DNA of 11,663 nt from Anaerolineae bacterium (GTDB lineage: Bacteria > Chloroflexota > Anaerolineae > DUEN01): positions 1 to 11,663 of the forward strand of contig JAGHDS010000127.1 in NCBI GenBank assembly GCA_021159845.1, given 5' to 3'. Positions 1-7,325 of the stretch are shown here, piece after piece; the stretch's first letter is position 1, and each line of letters opens with the position of its first letter. The notes under the pieces were generated by a model that had not been told where the DNA came from, did no database searches, and worked only from the letters and a program-made list of their open reading frames with translations. The position numbers and the translations under genes are program-made.

Positions 1-2690
1 GCTTCAAGGAGGCCCTGATACATTTCGTGAGCCTCTTTCTTGTAAGCCACCAGCGGGTCGATCTGCCCGTAGGCGCGAAGCCCGATCCCCTCTCGAAGAG
101 CATCCAGATCGGTCAAGTGCCGGATCCAACGATTGTCGACCGCTCGCAGCATGACCATGCGTTCGAGCTGACGCATCGTCTCCTCTCCCAAGGAGCGCTC
201 CTTCTCCTCATAGCGCTCACGGGCCATCGTCAGCAGGTGCTCCTCCAATTCTTGCACCGTCAGCTCCCGCCACTTGGCGGCTGTCTCCGTGGCCGGCAGC
301 GGGAAGATGCGGCTGATCGCGCTATGCAATCCCTTAAGATCCCACTCTTCGCGCGCAGGGCTGGATGTGTAGGTCTGCACCAATGCCTTGATCTCATCCT
401 CGATCATGCCCATCACGGTCGGCTTCATCGTGGGCTCGGAGAGGATGCGGCGCCGCTGGGCGTAGATGATCTCGCGCTGAGTGTTGACGACATCATCATA
501 CTCCAGCACGTGCTTGCGCAGATCGAAGTTATACCCCTCCACTTTGATTTGAGCGTTCTCTATGGCTTTGGAGACCATGTTGTGCTCGATGGGCACGTCA
601 TCCTCGACGCCCAGGCGTTCCATTAAATTCGCGATGCTCTGACCGCCGAACCGACGCATCAGGTCGTCTTCCAGGGAGACGTAGAAGCGCGAGGAGCCGG
701 GGTCGCCCTGGCGGCCGGAACGACCACGTAGCTGATTGTCAATTCTCCGGGCCTCGTGGCGCTCCGTGCCGATGACATGCAAACCGCCGACGGCCAACAC
801 CTTCTCCCGATCAGCTGCGCATTCGCGAGCCGCCTCGGCCAACACCTCAGCCCAGCGTTCGTGGAAGATCTTCGTTGGATCTTCCCCGCGCCGGATCATG
901 TCCACCGCCTGGTTCCACTGGGACTGCGGGATCGTCGTTAGGTCCACACCCTCGCGTCGGAGCCGTTCCCGGGCCAACCCCTCCGGATTGCCGCCCAACA
1001 GAATATCCACGCCACGGCCGGCCATGTTCGTCGCGATGGTCACCGCGCCAGAGCGGCCAGCCTGAGCGATGATAGCCGCCTCTCGTTCGTGGTACTTGGC
1101 GTTCAGGACCTCGTGGGGAATGCCGCGCCGCTTGAGCATCTTGGACAGCATCTCCGAAGTCTCGATGGCGACGGTGCCCACCAATACCGGCTGCCCTCGC
1201 TTGTGGCATTCCTCTATCTCGTCCACCACCGCGCGAAACTTAGCCTCCTGTGTTTTATACACCATATCTGGATGGTCCACGCGGATCATCGGACGGTGAG
1301 TGGGTATGACGACCACGTCGAGATTGTAGATCTTGGCGAACTCCTCCGCTTCCGTGGCCGCCGTGCCGGTCATGCCGGCCAGCTTGTTATACATGCGGAA
1401 GTAATTCTGGAAGGTGATCGTCGCCAAAGTCAGGGACTCATGTTGAACGCGAACACCTTCCTTGGCCTCGATGGCCTGATGTAACCCCTCCGAATAACGA
1501 CGGCCATACATCAGCCGGCCGGTGAACTCGTCCACGATGATGACCTCGCCATCGCGGACGATGTAATCACGGTCGCGTTTGTATAGAACATGGGCGCGCA
1601 ACGCGTTGTCCAGGTAGGGTGTCAGCTCGAAGTGCTCCGGGGAATACAGGTTGTCGATTCCCAGCCACCGCTCGATCTTGGAGATGCCTGCATCGGTCAG
1701 CGTGACGACCCGCAGCTTCTCGTCAACCGTGTAATCCTCTTCCGGGCGCAGACGACGCACCAATTCGGCGAACTTACGATAATAGTCGGAGGATTCCTGG
1801 GCCGATCCGGAGATGATGAGCGGTGTACGAGCCTCATCAATGAGGATGTTGTCCACCTCATCCACGATGGCGTAATGCAGCTCGCGCTGCACGCGCTGGC
1901 TCAAGTCGGTCACCATGTTGTCGCGTAAGTAATCGAAGCCGAACTCGTTGTTGGTGCCGTACGTGATGTCAGCTTCATAAGCCTCCCGACGGCTGCACGG
2001 CCGCAGGAACTGATACCGGTCATCCTGGGCCGGATATGCCGGATCGAACAGGAAGGAGCCGAGCTCGGGATTAGCGGCGGCCGACTGGATTACGCTCACA
2101 CTGAGACCCATGAAGTGATAGATCGGTCCCATCCATTGTACGCCCACCTTGGATAGATAGTCATTAGGTGTGACCAAGTGGGCCCCGCGCCCCACCAACG
2201 CGTTCAGGTAAAGGGGAAGAGTGGCCACCAGCGTCTTGCCCTCACCGGTTTTCATCTCGGCGATCTTGCCTTGATGCAACACGATGCCGCCGATAAGCTG
2301 GACATCGAAGTGGCGCAGCCCAATCGTGCGCTTGCTGGCTTCCCGCACAGCCGCGAACGCGCGGGGCAGGACAGATCTCAGGATCTCCTCCTCCGCCTTT
2401 CGCAGCTCCTCATCTGCCCGCTTGTACGCATCGCGTGCCTCCTGCCACTCCTGCCCTCCTTTGGCTTTCTCCATCTCCAAGCGCGCCGCATCGACGCGAG
2501 CGCGCAACTCCGCCGTCTGCTCGCGAATCTGAGTCTTGAACTGCTCCGTCATCTCAGGGAACGCCTCGTCAGGCAGGCGTTCCATCTCCGGCTCCAGCGC
2601 ATTGATTTGCTCGACAAGCGGCTGGAGTTGCTTGATCTCCTTTTCGTTGGGATCGCCAATGACCTTTCGCAACAGCTTTTGTAACATCAT
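1..2690 (-). CDS. secA: Preprotein translocase ATPase SecA (partial, C-terminus cut by window edge)
   Basis: SecA is the ATPase motor that drives unfolded preproteins through SecYEG. The minus strand is open for 896 full codons, and the C-terminal end, including any zinc tail, lies outside the window. Visible motifs, with residue 1 at 2690: Walker A MKTGEGKT at about 147-153, DEVD with ILIDEARTPLIISG at about 277-294 (NBD1 and PPXD entry), VGTVAIETSE at about 504-513 and TNMAGRGVDILLGG at about 554-567 (NBD2), HEARRIDNQLRGRSGRQGD at about 645-663, and the helical scaffold YDDVVNTQR at about 731-739. There are two ATGs in tandem (2690 and 2687); the SD-like AGAGG lies about 9-14 nt upstream. 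About 30 extra charged, coiled-coil-like residues at about 68-100 push Walker A some 45 residues later than in E. coli SecA. A second lineage-type insert sits near 205-235. Identification is certain; only the choice between the two ATGs is open. Confidence 0.98.
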   Translation of the reverse strand, partial: MMLQKLLRKVIGDPNEKEIKQLQPLVEQINALEPEMERLPDEAFPEMTEQFKTQIREQTAELRARVDAARLEMEKAKGGQEWQEARDAYKRADEELRKAEEEILRSVLPRAFAAVREASKRTIGLRHFDVQLIGGIVLHQGKIAEMKTGEGKTLVATLPLYLNALVGRGAHLVTPNDYLSKVGVQWMGPIYHFMGLSVSVIQSAAANPELGSFLFDPAYPAQDDRYQFLRPCSRREAYEADITYGTNNEFGFDYLRDNMVTDLSQRVQRELHYAIVDEVDNILIDEARTPLIISGSAQESSDYYRKFAELVRRLRPEEDYTVDEKLRVVTLTDAGISKIERWLGIDNLYSPEHFELTPYLDNALRAHVLYKRDRDYIVRDGEVIIVDEFTGRLMYGRRYSEGLHQAIEAKEGVRVQHESLTLATITFQNYFRMYNKLAGMTGTAATEAEEFAKIYNLDVVVIPTHRPMIRVDHPDMVYKTQEAKFRAVVDEIEECHKRGQPVLVGTVAIETSEMLSKMLKRRGIPHEVLNAKYHEREAAIIAQAGRSGAVTIATNMAGRGVDILLGGNPEGLARERLRREGVDLTTIPQSQWNQAVDMIRRGEDPTKIFHERWAEVLAEAARECAADREKVLAVGGLHVIGTERHEARRIDNQLRGRSGRQGDPGSSRFYVSLEDDLMRRFGGQSIANLMERLGVEDDVPIEHNMVSKAIENAQIKVEGYNFDLRKHVLEYDDVVNTQREIIYAQRRRILSEPTMKPTVMGMIEDEIKALVQTYTSSPAREEWDLKGLHSAISRIFPLPATETAAKWRELTVQELEEHLLTMARERYEEKERSLGEETMRQLERMVMLRAVDNRWIRHLTDLDALREGIGLRAYGQIDPLVAYKKEAHEMYQGLLE

Positions 2691-2801
2691 CTATTTTCGC
2701 CTCTTGGAACTCCACAACCCTCGTTCCCGGGCGCAACGCGCCGACGAACCGGAACAGGCCGGGATGTTCCTCCTTATCTGGATCCTACACCATCGGCACA
2801 T
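2691..2801 (-). other. Possible upstream ORF in the secA leader (36 codons)
   Basis: An ATG at 2801-2799 opens a 36-codon frame that ends with TAG at 2693-2691, immediately followed by the secA ATG at 2690. It is in the same frame as secA. The predicted peptide begins MCRWCRIQ, is very basic and has four cysteines. It has no hydrophobic segment, so it is unlike E. coli SecM. A weak purine-rich stretch (GGCGGAAG) precedes it. A full-strength AAGGAGG (2775-2769) lies inside it without a usable start codon after it. A 36-codon open frame is common by chance in GC-rich DNA, so translation is unproven. Confidence 0.2.
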
Positions 2802-2848
2802 AATGCTTCCGCCGAGGGATAAGTCCAATTCCTAGAGTAGCCGTGAGG

Positions 2849-2854
2849 ATTATA
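2849..2854 (-). promoter_or_regulatory. Extended -10 promoter of secA
   Basis: On the minus strand a perfect TATAAT is preceded by TGG, giving the extended -10 TGGTATAAT. The -35 region (around TTTCGC) is poor, as expected when the extended element compensates. Transcription would start near 2842, giving a leader of about 150 nt before the secA ATG. No other good promoter was seen closer to the gene. Confidence 0.55.
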
Positions 2855-3092
2855 CCACAGGTGAGAAGAGCAGCGAAACCTACTCGCGAGATGCCCTTAC
2901 CCGTTCACGACGAGAGGCTAACGACGCTCATAAAATCGTAATGCGGATACTCAGGACCTCTTATGTAGCTACAGCAGGCGAAACAGGGCAGCTCTCCGCC
3001 AGATGAAAGGCCGCTCCTTCATGACCACACCCCCTGATACCTGGAAACATCGACAAGTTGTAAGCCAGATTCCCATTGCCTCCTCACGTATT

Positions 3093-3121
3093 TTGCTTTC
3101 TCCCCTGGCAGGTGCTAGAAT
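3093..3121 (+). promoter_or_regulatory. Candidate sigma70-type promoter ahead of the ClC remnant
   Basis: TTGCTT (3093-3098), a 17-nt spacer and TAGAAT (3116-3121). The -10 matches the consensus at 5 of 6 positions; the -35 keeps only the TTG core. Transcription would start near 3128 and read through the hairpins towards the ClC remnant at 3439, giving a long leader of about 310 nt. Confidence 0.35.
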
Positions 3122-3129
3122 GGTTCTTG

Positions 3130-3167
3130 CGAAGGCCGGTTATCCACCGGCCTACTTTGCGCCTTCG
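3130..3167 (+). promoter_or_regulatory. Mutually exclusive leader hairpins
   Basis: Two 7-bp stems share their 5' arm. AGGCCGG (3133-3139) can pair with CCGGCCT (3147-3153), and CGAAGGC (3130-3136) can pair with GCCTTCG (3161-3167). Only one can form at a time. They start right after the candidate promoter at 3093-3121. No U-run follows, so this is not a plain intrinsic terminator. Confidence 0.35.
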
Positions 3168-3259
3168 AGACCTGGCGGGTGGTTTCCTAATCGAATATTT
3201 ATCTGGATATGACATACTCTGACTTCAACAACAGCGCTTGTCATCGGCTGGAACAATAC

Positions 3260-3298
3260 CCTAGCAATGCCCGCTCATTGAAGCTAGGCACTTGCGGG
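3260..3298 (+). repeat. Hairpin with alternative pairing in the ClC remnant leader
   Basis: CCTAGC plus AATG (3260-3269) can pair with CATT (3276-3279) and GCTAGG (3283-3288), leaving a 3-nt bulge. The loop segment CCCGC (3270-3274) can instead pair with GCGGG (3294-3298). No function can be assigned from the sequence. Confidence 0.3.
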
Positions 3299-3438
3299 TG
3301 TTTGGGGGCATCTTAGTATCGGTTGGCTGGCGGAGATAAACAGGGACAGGAGCAGAGGGGGTACGGGTGCATTATGCCACAAGTGAAGGCGCAATTCCTG
3401 AGAGATAACGTGGATGACTGATGACTAAGGAGGCTTAT

Positions 3439-3879
3439 ATGGTATCTTATCAGGATGGGCAAAGTTCTACACCTGTTTATTCGGCGTTCTCGCGTGCCTT
3501 GTATCGCATGATGGCGAATGTGAATCTGCAAAGCTTTACAGCGCTCATTACGCTAGCCATCATCGTCGGGACGGCGACGGGGGGAGCAGCGGTTGTATTT
3601 ATTAAGCTTATCGGATGGATCACTCACATCTCGTTCGAGCAAGGATTACCACATCTGCTAGCATCTTCAGGGTCGGGATGGGTTGTCATCGTCCCTATCC
3701 TTGGCGCTCTGATAAGTGGCCCGATGATCGCTTATTGGGCAATTGAGGCGAAGGGCCACGGTGTCCCGGAGGTGATGCAGGCGATCATTATGGAAAATGG
3801 GCGTACTCGCCCGCGCGTGGCAGTAGTGAAATCGTTGACCTCCGCCGTGTTGTTGTATACTAAATATGGCACTGCTTGA
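3439..3879 (+). pseudogene. Truncated ClC-family chloride channel/transporter (N-terminal remnant)
   Basis: The frame encodes 146 residues. The start is fixed by a perfect TAAGGAGG at 3426-3433, 5 nt before the ATG at 3439; an earlier in-frame ATG at 3421 has no SD. Residues about 34-137 align with the start of the intact ClC protein downstream: first membrane helices, a second hydrophobic stretch at about 81-100, then the family motif EAKGHGVPEVM at 103-113 and a KSLTSAV stretch at 131-137. Homology stops near 3849, just before where the gating motif GREGP should come. The last nine residues are unrelated and a TGA follows. About 300 or more residues of membrane domain, including the gating glutamate and most of the pore, are missing, so it cannot be a working ClC protein. 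Similarity to the neighbour is only moderate (roughly 45 percent by eye), so this looks like an old paralogue that decayed, not a fresh duplication. Confidence 0.85.
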
Positions 3880-4213
3880 CATGACCGGGCTATGATAGAG
3901 AGTGAAAAATATTCCTGCGCTCACGTGACTATCCGAGCGTAGGTTGATCTACCCGGCCGTGATGTCAGCGCGTCGCTCAGACAGGAGGGCTCAGGGAAAT
4001 GCTCGGACATCCTAGCCTGGGGTTTTCCAGGGCCAGCGAGGCAAGCGTTCCTAAGCCTCCTCACTCAGTTCCTGAAGGAGGATGCCCCAGGCATCAGCGT
4101 CTTAAGGATCTTATCATCTCGCGTGGCTCCCATATTGGAGAATCGTGAGTCACCACTGGTAACAACGGCAGAAGCATTCAATCATTCACAGATCAGGTGC
4201 GAGAAGGTCTCAT
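3880..4213 (+). other. Gap between the ClC remnant and the intact ClC gene
   Basis: This 334-bp gap shows no recognised gene and no continuation of ClC homology in the frames I translated. The frame at 3943-4272 stays open for 110 codons into the next gene but has no early start codon or known domain. Hairpins are present: CCTCCT (4056-4061) with AGGAGG (4076-4081), and GATGCC (4081-4086) with GGCATC (4090-4095). A TTGACC (3835-3840) and TATACT (3856-3861) pair, 15 nt apart, sits at the end of the remnant and could be a weak promoter for the intact gene. No better promoter was found. Confidence 0.4.
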
Positions 4214-6292
4214 ATGTCACGAACGACAGGCTATTCGGATATTTCAGCGCGTCGAGCGCTCAGTGTACTTGTTGAACGCTGGATAGCTTCCATCAGCGTT
4301 GGGTTGGATCGGTTGCAGCCGCCAGAAGCGACCATTCTAATCGGCACAGCTCTCATCGTCGGCATCGGTGCAGGTTTTGGGGCCATCCTCTTCCGCTGGT
4401 TAATCAACTTCTTCACCACATTGGCATTCGATCAAAGTCAGCGAGTCTTCGGCTCCTTCGGCCACTATTACGTCATCCTCATCCCGGCGATTGGTGGTAT
4501 GATCGTCGGCCCTCTGGTTTACTACTTCGCGCGTGAGGCCAAAGGGCACGGCGTGCCGGAGGTCATGGAGGCGGTGGCCCTGCGTGGAGGGCGTATTCGC
4601 CCCGTCGTCGTCGTGATCAAAGCGTTGGCTTCATCCATCTGCATCGGTACCGGCGGATCGGCCGGCCGTGAGGGACCTATCGTCCAGATCGGCTCCGCTC
4701 TGGGATCTACCATCGGGCAGGCGCTCCGGATGTCGGAGGACCGGGTGCGCATGTTGGTCGCCTGTGGAGCCGGGGGAGGTATCGCAGCCACGTTTAACGC
4801 CCCGGTGGCCGGCGTCCTCTTCGCTTTGGAGATCATTCTCGGCGAGTTCACGGTTAGGAACTTCTCGGCCGTGGTGGTCGCTTCCGTGACGGCCAGCGTG
4901 ATCGCCCGCATCTTCCTGGGGAATACGCCTGCTTTTGCCGTGCCGCCGTATGCCATGAAGAGTCCCTGGGAGTTGCTTTTCTATGTGATCTTGGGCTTCC
5001 TCGCCGCGCCGGTCGGCGTCGCTTTTATCAAACTTCTATACGGCTTGGAGGATGTTTTCGACGCTCTGGACCTGCCTGAGTATGTCAAGCCCGCCATCGG
5101 CGGTCTGGGCGTCGGCATCCTCGGCTTCTTCGCACCGCAGATCTTTGGTGTCGGCTACGAGACCATCGAGGCCGTGCTGCGAAACGAGATCGTCCTGACC
5201 ACAGCGTTGGCGCTCCTCGTCGCCAAGGTGTTGGCCACATCGCTTACGTTGGGATCGGGAGGCTCTGGTGGTGTCTTCGCCCCATCCTTGTTTATGGGTG
5301 CCATGCTGGGGGGTACGTTTGGCGCTTTAGTCCATTGGCTATTCCCTGCCATCACAGCCACGCCTGGGGCATATGGGCTTGTGGGCATGGCGGCTGTGTT
5401 CGCCGCGGGTGCCCGGGCGCCTATCACCGCTATTATCATCCTCTTCGAGATGACCGGCGATTATCGGATCATCCTGCCGCTCATGCTCTCCACGGTCATC
5501 GCCACGTTGCTGGCTCAACACCTGGAGCACGAATCCATCTACACGATGAAGCTCACGCGCCGGGGTATCCGGCTATGGTACGGTCGGGATATCGATATCA
5601 TGCAGGGCATCACGGTGGCCGAGGTCATGACCTCCAATCCCGATACCGTCTCGGCTGATATGACGATCAGTGAGCTGGCAGATGCCTTCGCACGTACCCA
5701 TCATCACGGGTTCCCCGTGCTGGATAAGGACGGGAAGTTATATGGCATCGTCACGTTGCAGGATTTTGAGCGGGCGACGACGGCGCACCCCTCGTCGGAC
5801 TTGAAAGTTCGCGATATCTGCACGCGTGAGATCATCGTCGCCTATCCCGACGAGCCTGTATGGGTGGTACTGAAGCGTATGGGGGTCCGGGATATCGGGC
5901 GACTCCCTGTCGTGGCCCGTGATGATCCCAAACGGCTGTTGGGAATGGTCCGGCGCGGGGATATTATCCGGGCGTACAACATCGCCATCTCCCGCCGATT
6001 GGAGTTACAGCACCGTATGGATCGCCTGCGGTTGGGAAATGTGACGGGGACGCAGTTCGTGGAGACGGAGGTGACGCCATCCAGCCCGGCGGCCGGCCGG
6101 CAGATCCGCGAGCTATCTCTACCCTACGAGTGCGTGATCGTCAGCGTGCGGCGCGGCCGTGGTCTGATCATCCCCCACGGGGATACCGTGCTCCAGCCGG
6201 GAGATCGGGTTACCGCCTTAGTGGATACGAAATACGTGGACAGGGTCAAGCACCTGTTGTCTGGCAACGCGACTGGGCCTGCCAAGGATTAG
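4214..6292 (+). CDS. ClC-family chloride channel/transporter with two CBS domains and an RCK_C (TrkA_C) domain
   Basis: This is an integral membrane protein of 692 residues for chloride (or other anion) movement. The ClC membrane domain spans about 40-450. The selectivity segment is GHGVP at 111-115, where ClC-ec1 has GSGIP. The gating motif is GREGP at 151-155 with Glu153, followed by GGVFAP at 352-357 and the pore tyrosine Tyr443. At the intracellular proton-glutamate position (ClC-ec1 Glu203, in LFIIEE) it has Ile207, in LFALEI. Two CBS domains follow (about 466-521 and 531-590), then an RCK_C-type domain (about 613-685), so gating by a cytoplasmic ligand is likely; the ligand is unknown. 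The start ATG has AAGG 6 nt upstream. A broken paralogue lies just upstream and a strong terminator directly downstream, so the gene is probably expressed alone. Whether it is a channel or an exchanger cannot be told from sequence. Confidence 0.95.
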   Translation: MSRTTGYSDISARRALSVLVERWIASISVGLDRLQPPEATILIGTALIVGIGAGFGAILFRWLINFFTTLAFDQSQRVFGSFGHYYVILIPAIGGMIVGPLVYYFAREAKGHGVPEVMEAVALRGGRIRPVVVVIKALASSICIGTGGSAGREGPIVQIGSALGSTIGQALRMSEDRVRMLVACGAGGGIAATFNAPVAGVLFALEIILGEFTVRNFSAVVVASVTASVIARIFLGNTPAFAVPPYAMKSPWELLFYVILGFLAAPVGVAFIKLLYGLEDVFDALDLPEYVKPAIGGLGVGILGFFAPQIFGVGYETIEAVLRNEIVLTTALALLVAKVLATSLTLGSGGSGGVFAPSLFMGAMLGGTFGALVHWLFPAITATPGAYGLVGMAAVFAAGARAPITAIIILFEMTGDYRIILPLMLSTVIATLLAQHLEHESIYTMKLTRRGIRLWYGRDIDIMQGITVAEVMTSNPDTVSADMTISELADAFARTHHHGFPVLDKDGKLYGIVTLQDFERATTAHPSSDLKVRDICTREIIVAYPDEPVWVVLKRMGVRDIGRLPVVARDDPKRLLGMVRRGDIIRAYNIAISRRLELQHRMDRLRLGNVTGTQFVETEVTPSSPAAGRQIRELSLPYECVIVSVRRGRGLIIPHGDTVLQPGDRVTALVDTKYVDRVKHLLSGNATGPAKD

Positions 6293-6330
6293 CTGAGTGG
6301 GGAGAGGCTCTTCCGAGACATCAGTAGCTG

Positions 6331-6366
6331 GGAGGGATTGCTGGAAATGGCATCCCTCCTGTTTTT
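6331..6366 (+). terminator. Intrinsic terminator after the ClC gene
   Basis: A perfect 8-bp stem GGAGGGAT (6331-6338) / ATCCCTCC (6352-6359) is followed by TGTTTTT, with five T at 6362-6366. It lies 39 nt after the ClC stop codon. Confidence 0.85.
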
Positions 6367-6378
6367 CCGGCCTGGATC

Positions 6379-6406
6379 TTGATGCTGCCCTTTAAGCTGG
6401 TATAGG
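6379..6406 (+). promoter_or_regulatory. Candidate promoter of the methyltransferase gene
   Basis: TTGATG (6379-6384), a 16-nt spacer and TATAGG (6401-6406). It sits between the ClC terminator and the methyltransferase start, where a promoter is expected. The predicted start near 6413 coincides with the first base of the SD, leaving a leader of only about 12 nt, which weakens the call. Confidence 0.3.
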
Positions 6407-6424
6407 CGTCAGAGGAGGGGATGT

Positions 6425-7210
6425 ATGCCCGGCACGGTGGACTTTGATGTTTTCGCACGCTACTATGATTATGAGTACGGTGCCTTCGATGCTGATGTTC
6501 CGATGTACCTGGGGTTTGCCGAGCGTGTCGGCAGCCCGATCCTGGAGTTGGCCGCCGGTACGGGCCGATTATTGTTACCACTCGCCCGGGCTGGATTTCA
6601 GGTGACTGGGATCGATATCTCCGAAGCCTTGTTGGCGGTCGCCAGGGAAAAGATCAGGGCGGCGGATGTTGAGAGCCAGGTGCGACTGGTCCGGGCCGAT
6701 ATGCGCGATTTCGCGCTGGAACAGCGGTTTCACATGGCCTTTTGCGCTTTGAACTCCTTCATGCATTTGGAAACCGTGCGGGGTCAGGCGATGGCCCTGC
6801 GTTGCTGGCGTCGCCATCTACAGCCCGGTGGCCTGCTCATTATCGATTTGTTCCTCCCTAACCCGGCGCGCTTGGGTGAGGAGGATGGCCGCCTGATGTT
6901 ACAACACACGTGGAAGGACGAGACGACGGGCGTTACCATCGTGAAACAGCACGCCCGGCGGGTGGACTTCGCTGAGCAAAGGCTGGACGTTCACTTCATT
7001 TACGACGAGATATCCCCCGACGGAACCATTCGTCGCACGGTGACACCGTTCACCTTGCGGTATCTCGGGCGCTTTGAGATGCAGCTATTGCTGGAGAGGT
7101 CAGGGTATATCGTCGAGGCTGTCTACGGTTCCTGGGATCTGGATCCGCTGGAATCCGATTCCGACCGGATGATCTTCATCGCTCGACGCGACGAGACCGC
7201 ACATGGATAG
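6425..7210 (+). CDS. Class I SAM-dependent methyltransferase
   Basis: The 261-residue cytoplasmic protein has the Rossmann-type methyltransferase fold. Motif I is ELAAGTGR (41-48), which binds S-adenosylmethionine. The acidic residue Asp64 in TGIDIS should hold the ribose. RADMRDF (90-96) matches the adenine-binding region, and LQPGGLLIIDLF (132-143) is the post-motif strand. The C-terminal 120 residues form a beta-rich part typical of small-molecule methyltransferases of the Methyltransf_25/11 type. The start is supported by AGGAGG at 6413-6418, 6 nt before the ATG. The substrate cannot be named from sequence. The gene stands after a terminator and 115 bp before the DUF4139 gene on the same strand, with no clear promoter between them, so the two may be co-transcribed. 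Confidence 0.88.
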   Translation: MPGTVDFDVFARYYDYEYGAFDADVPMYLGFAERVGSPILELAAGTGRLLLPLARAGFQVTGIDISEALLAVAREKIRAADVESQVRLVRADMRDFALEQRFHMAFCALNSFMHLETVRGQAMALRCWRRHLQPGGLLIIDLFLPNPARLGEEDGRLMLQHTWKDETTGVTIVKQHARRVDFAEQRLDVHFIYDEISPDGTIRRTVTPFTLRYLGRFEMQLLLERSGYIVEAVYGSWDLDPLESDSDRMIFIARRDETAHG

Positions 7211-7325
7211 TCGACTCCATTCTTTGCATACAGTGAGGGAACATGGCGGTGCCTGGCAACGTCTAAGGATTCGCCGAAGCACGTGGCTCGACACCCGGAA
7301 CGCCAGAATGTAAGGAGGAGTGAAA

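Larger units (their letters stand above)
2855..3438. other. Intergenic region between secA and the ClC remnant
   Basis: This stretch of nearly 600 bp shows no convincing gene. Open frames here, such as 69 codons at 3003-3212 on the plus strand, lack an SD and any recognisable domain. It holds a short hairpin at 3003-3022 (ATGAA-GG / CC-TTCAT with one bulged base), a candidate plus-strand promoter at 3093-3121 and two further hairpin clusters at 3130-3167 and 3260-3298. No tRNA, IS end or known riboswitch consensus was recognised. Confidence 0.5.

Noticed and set aside
27..2684. Plus-strand open frames across the first 2.7 kb
   Set aside because: They lie antisense to the fully open and clearly recognisable secA frame and show no domain or SD of their own.
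3093..3438. Fluoride (crcB) riboswitch ahead of the ClC remnant
   Set aside because: Fluoride riboswitches often precede CLC-F genes, but the expected order of conserved blocks (GGxGATGG, CCGCC, CTGATGxxxCCTAC) is not present on either strand of this region.
3876..3896. Perfect TTGACA followed by TATGAT
   Set aside because: The spacing is only 9 nt and no -10 lies 16-18 nt downstream of TTGACA, so it is not a workable promoter.
3964..4247. Repeated 11-mer TCAGCGCGTCG in the gap and at the start of the intact ClC gene
   Set aside because: The match is short and does not extend clearly on either side, so duplication is not supported.
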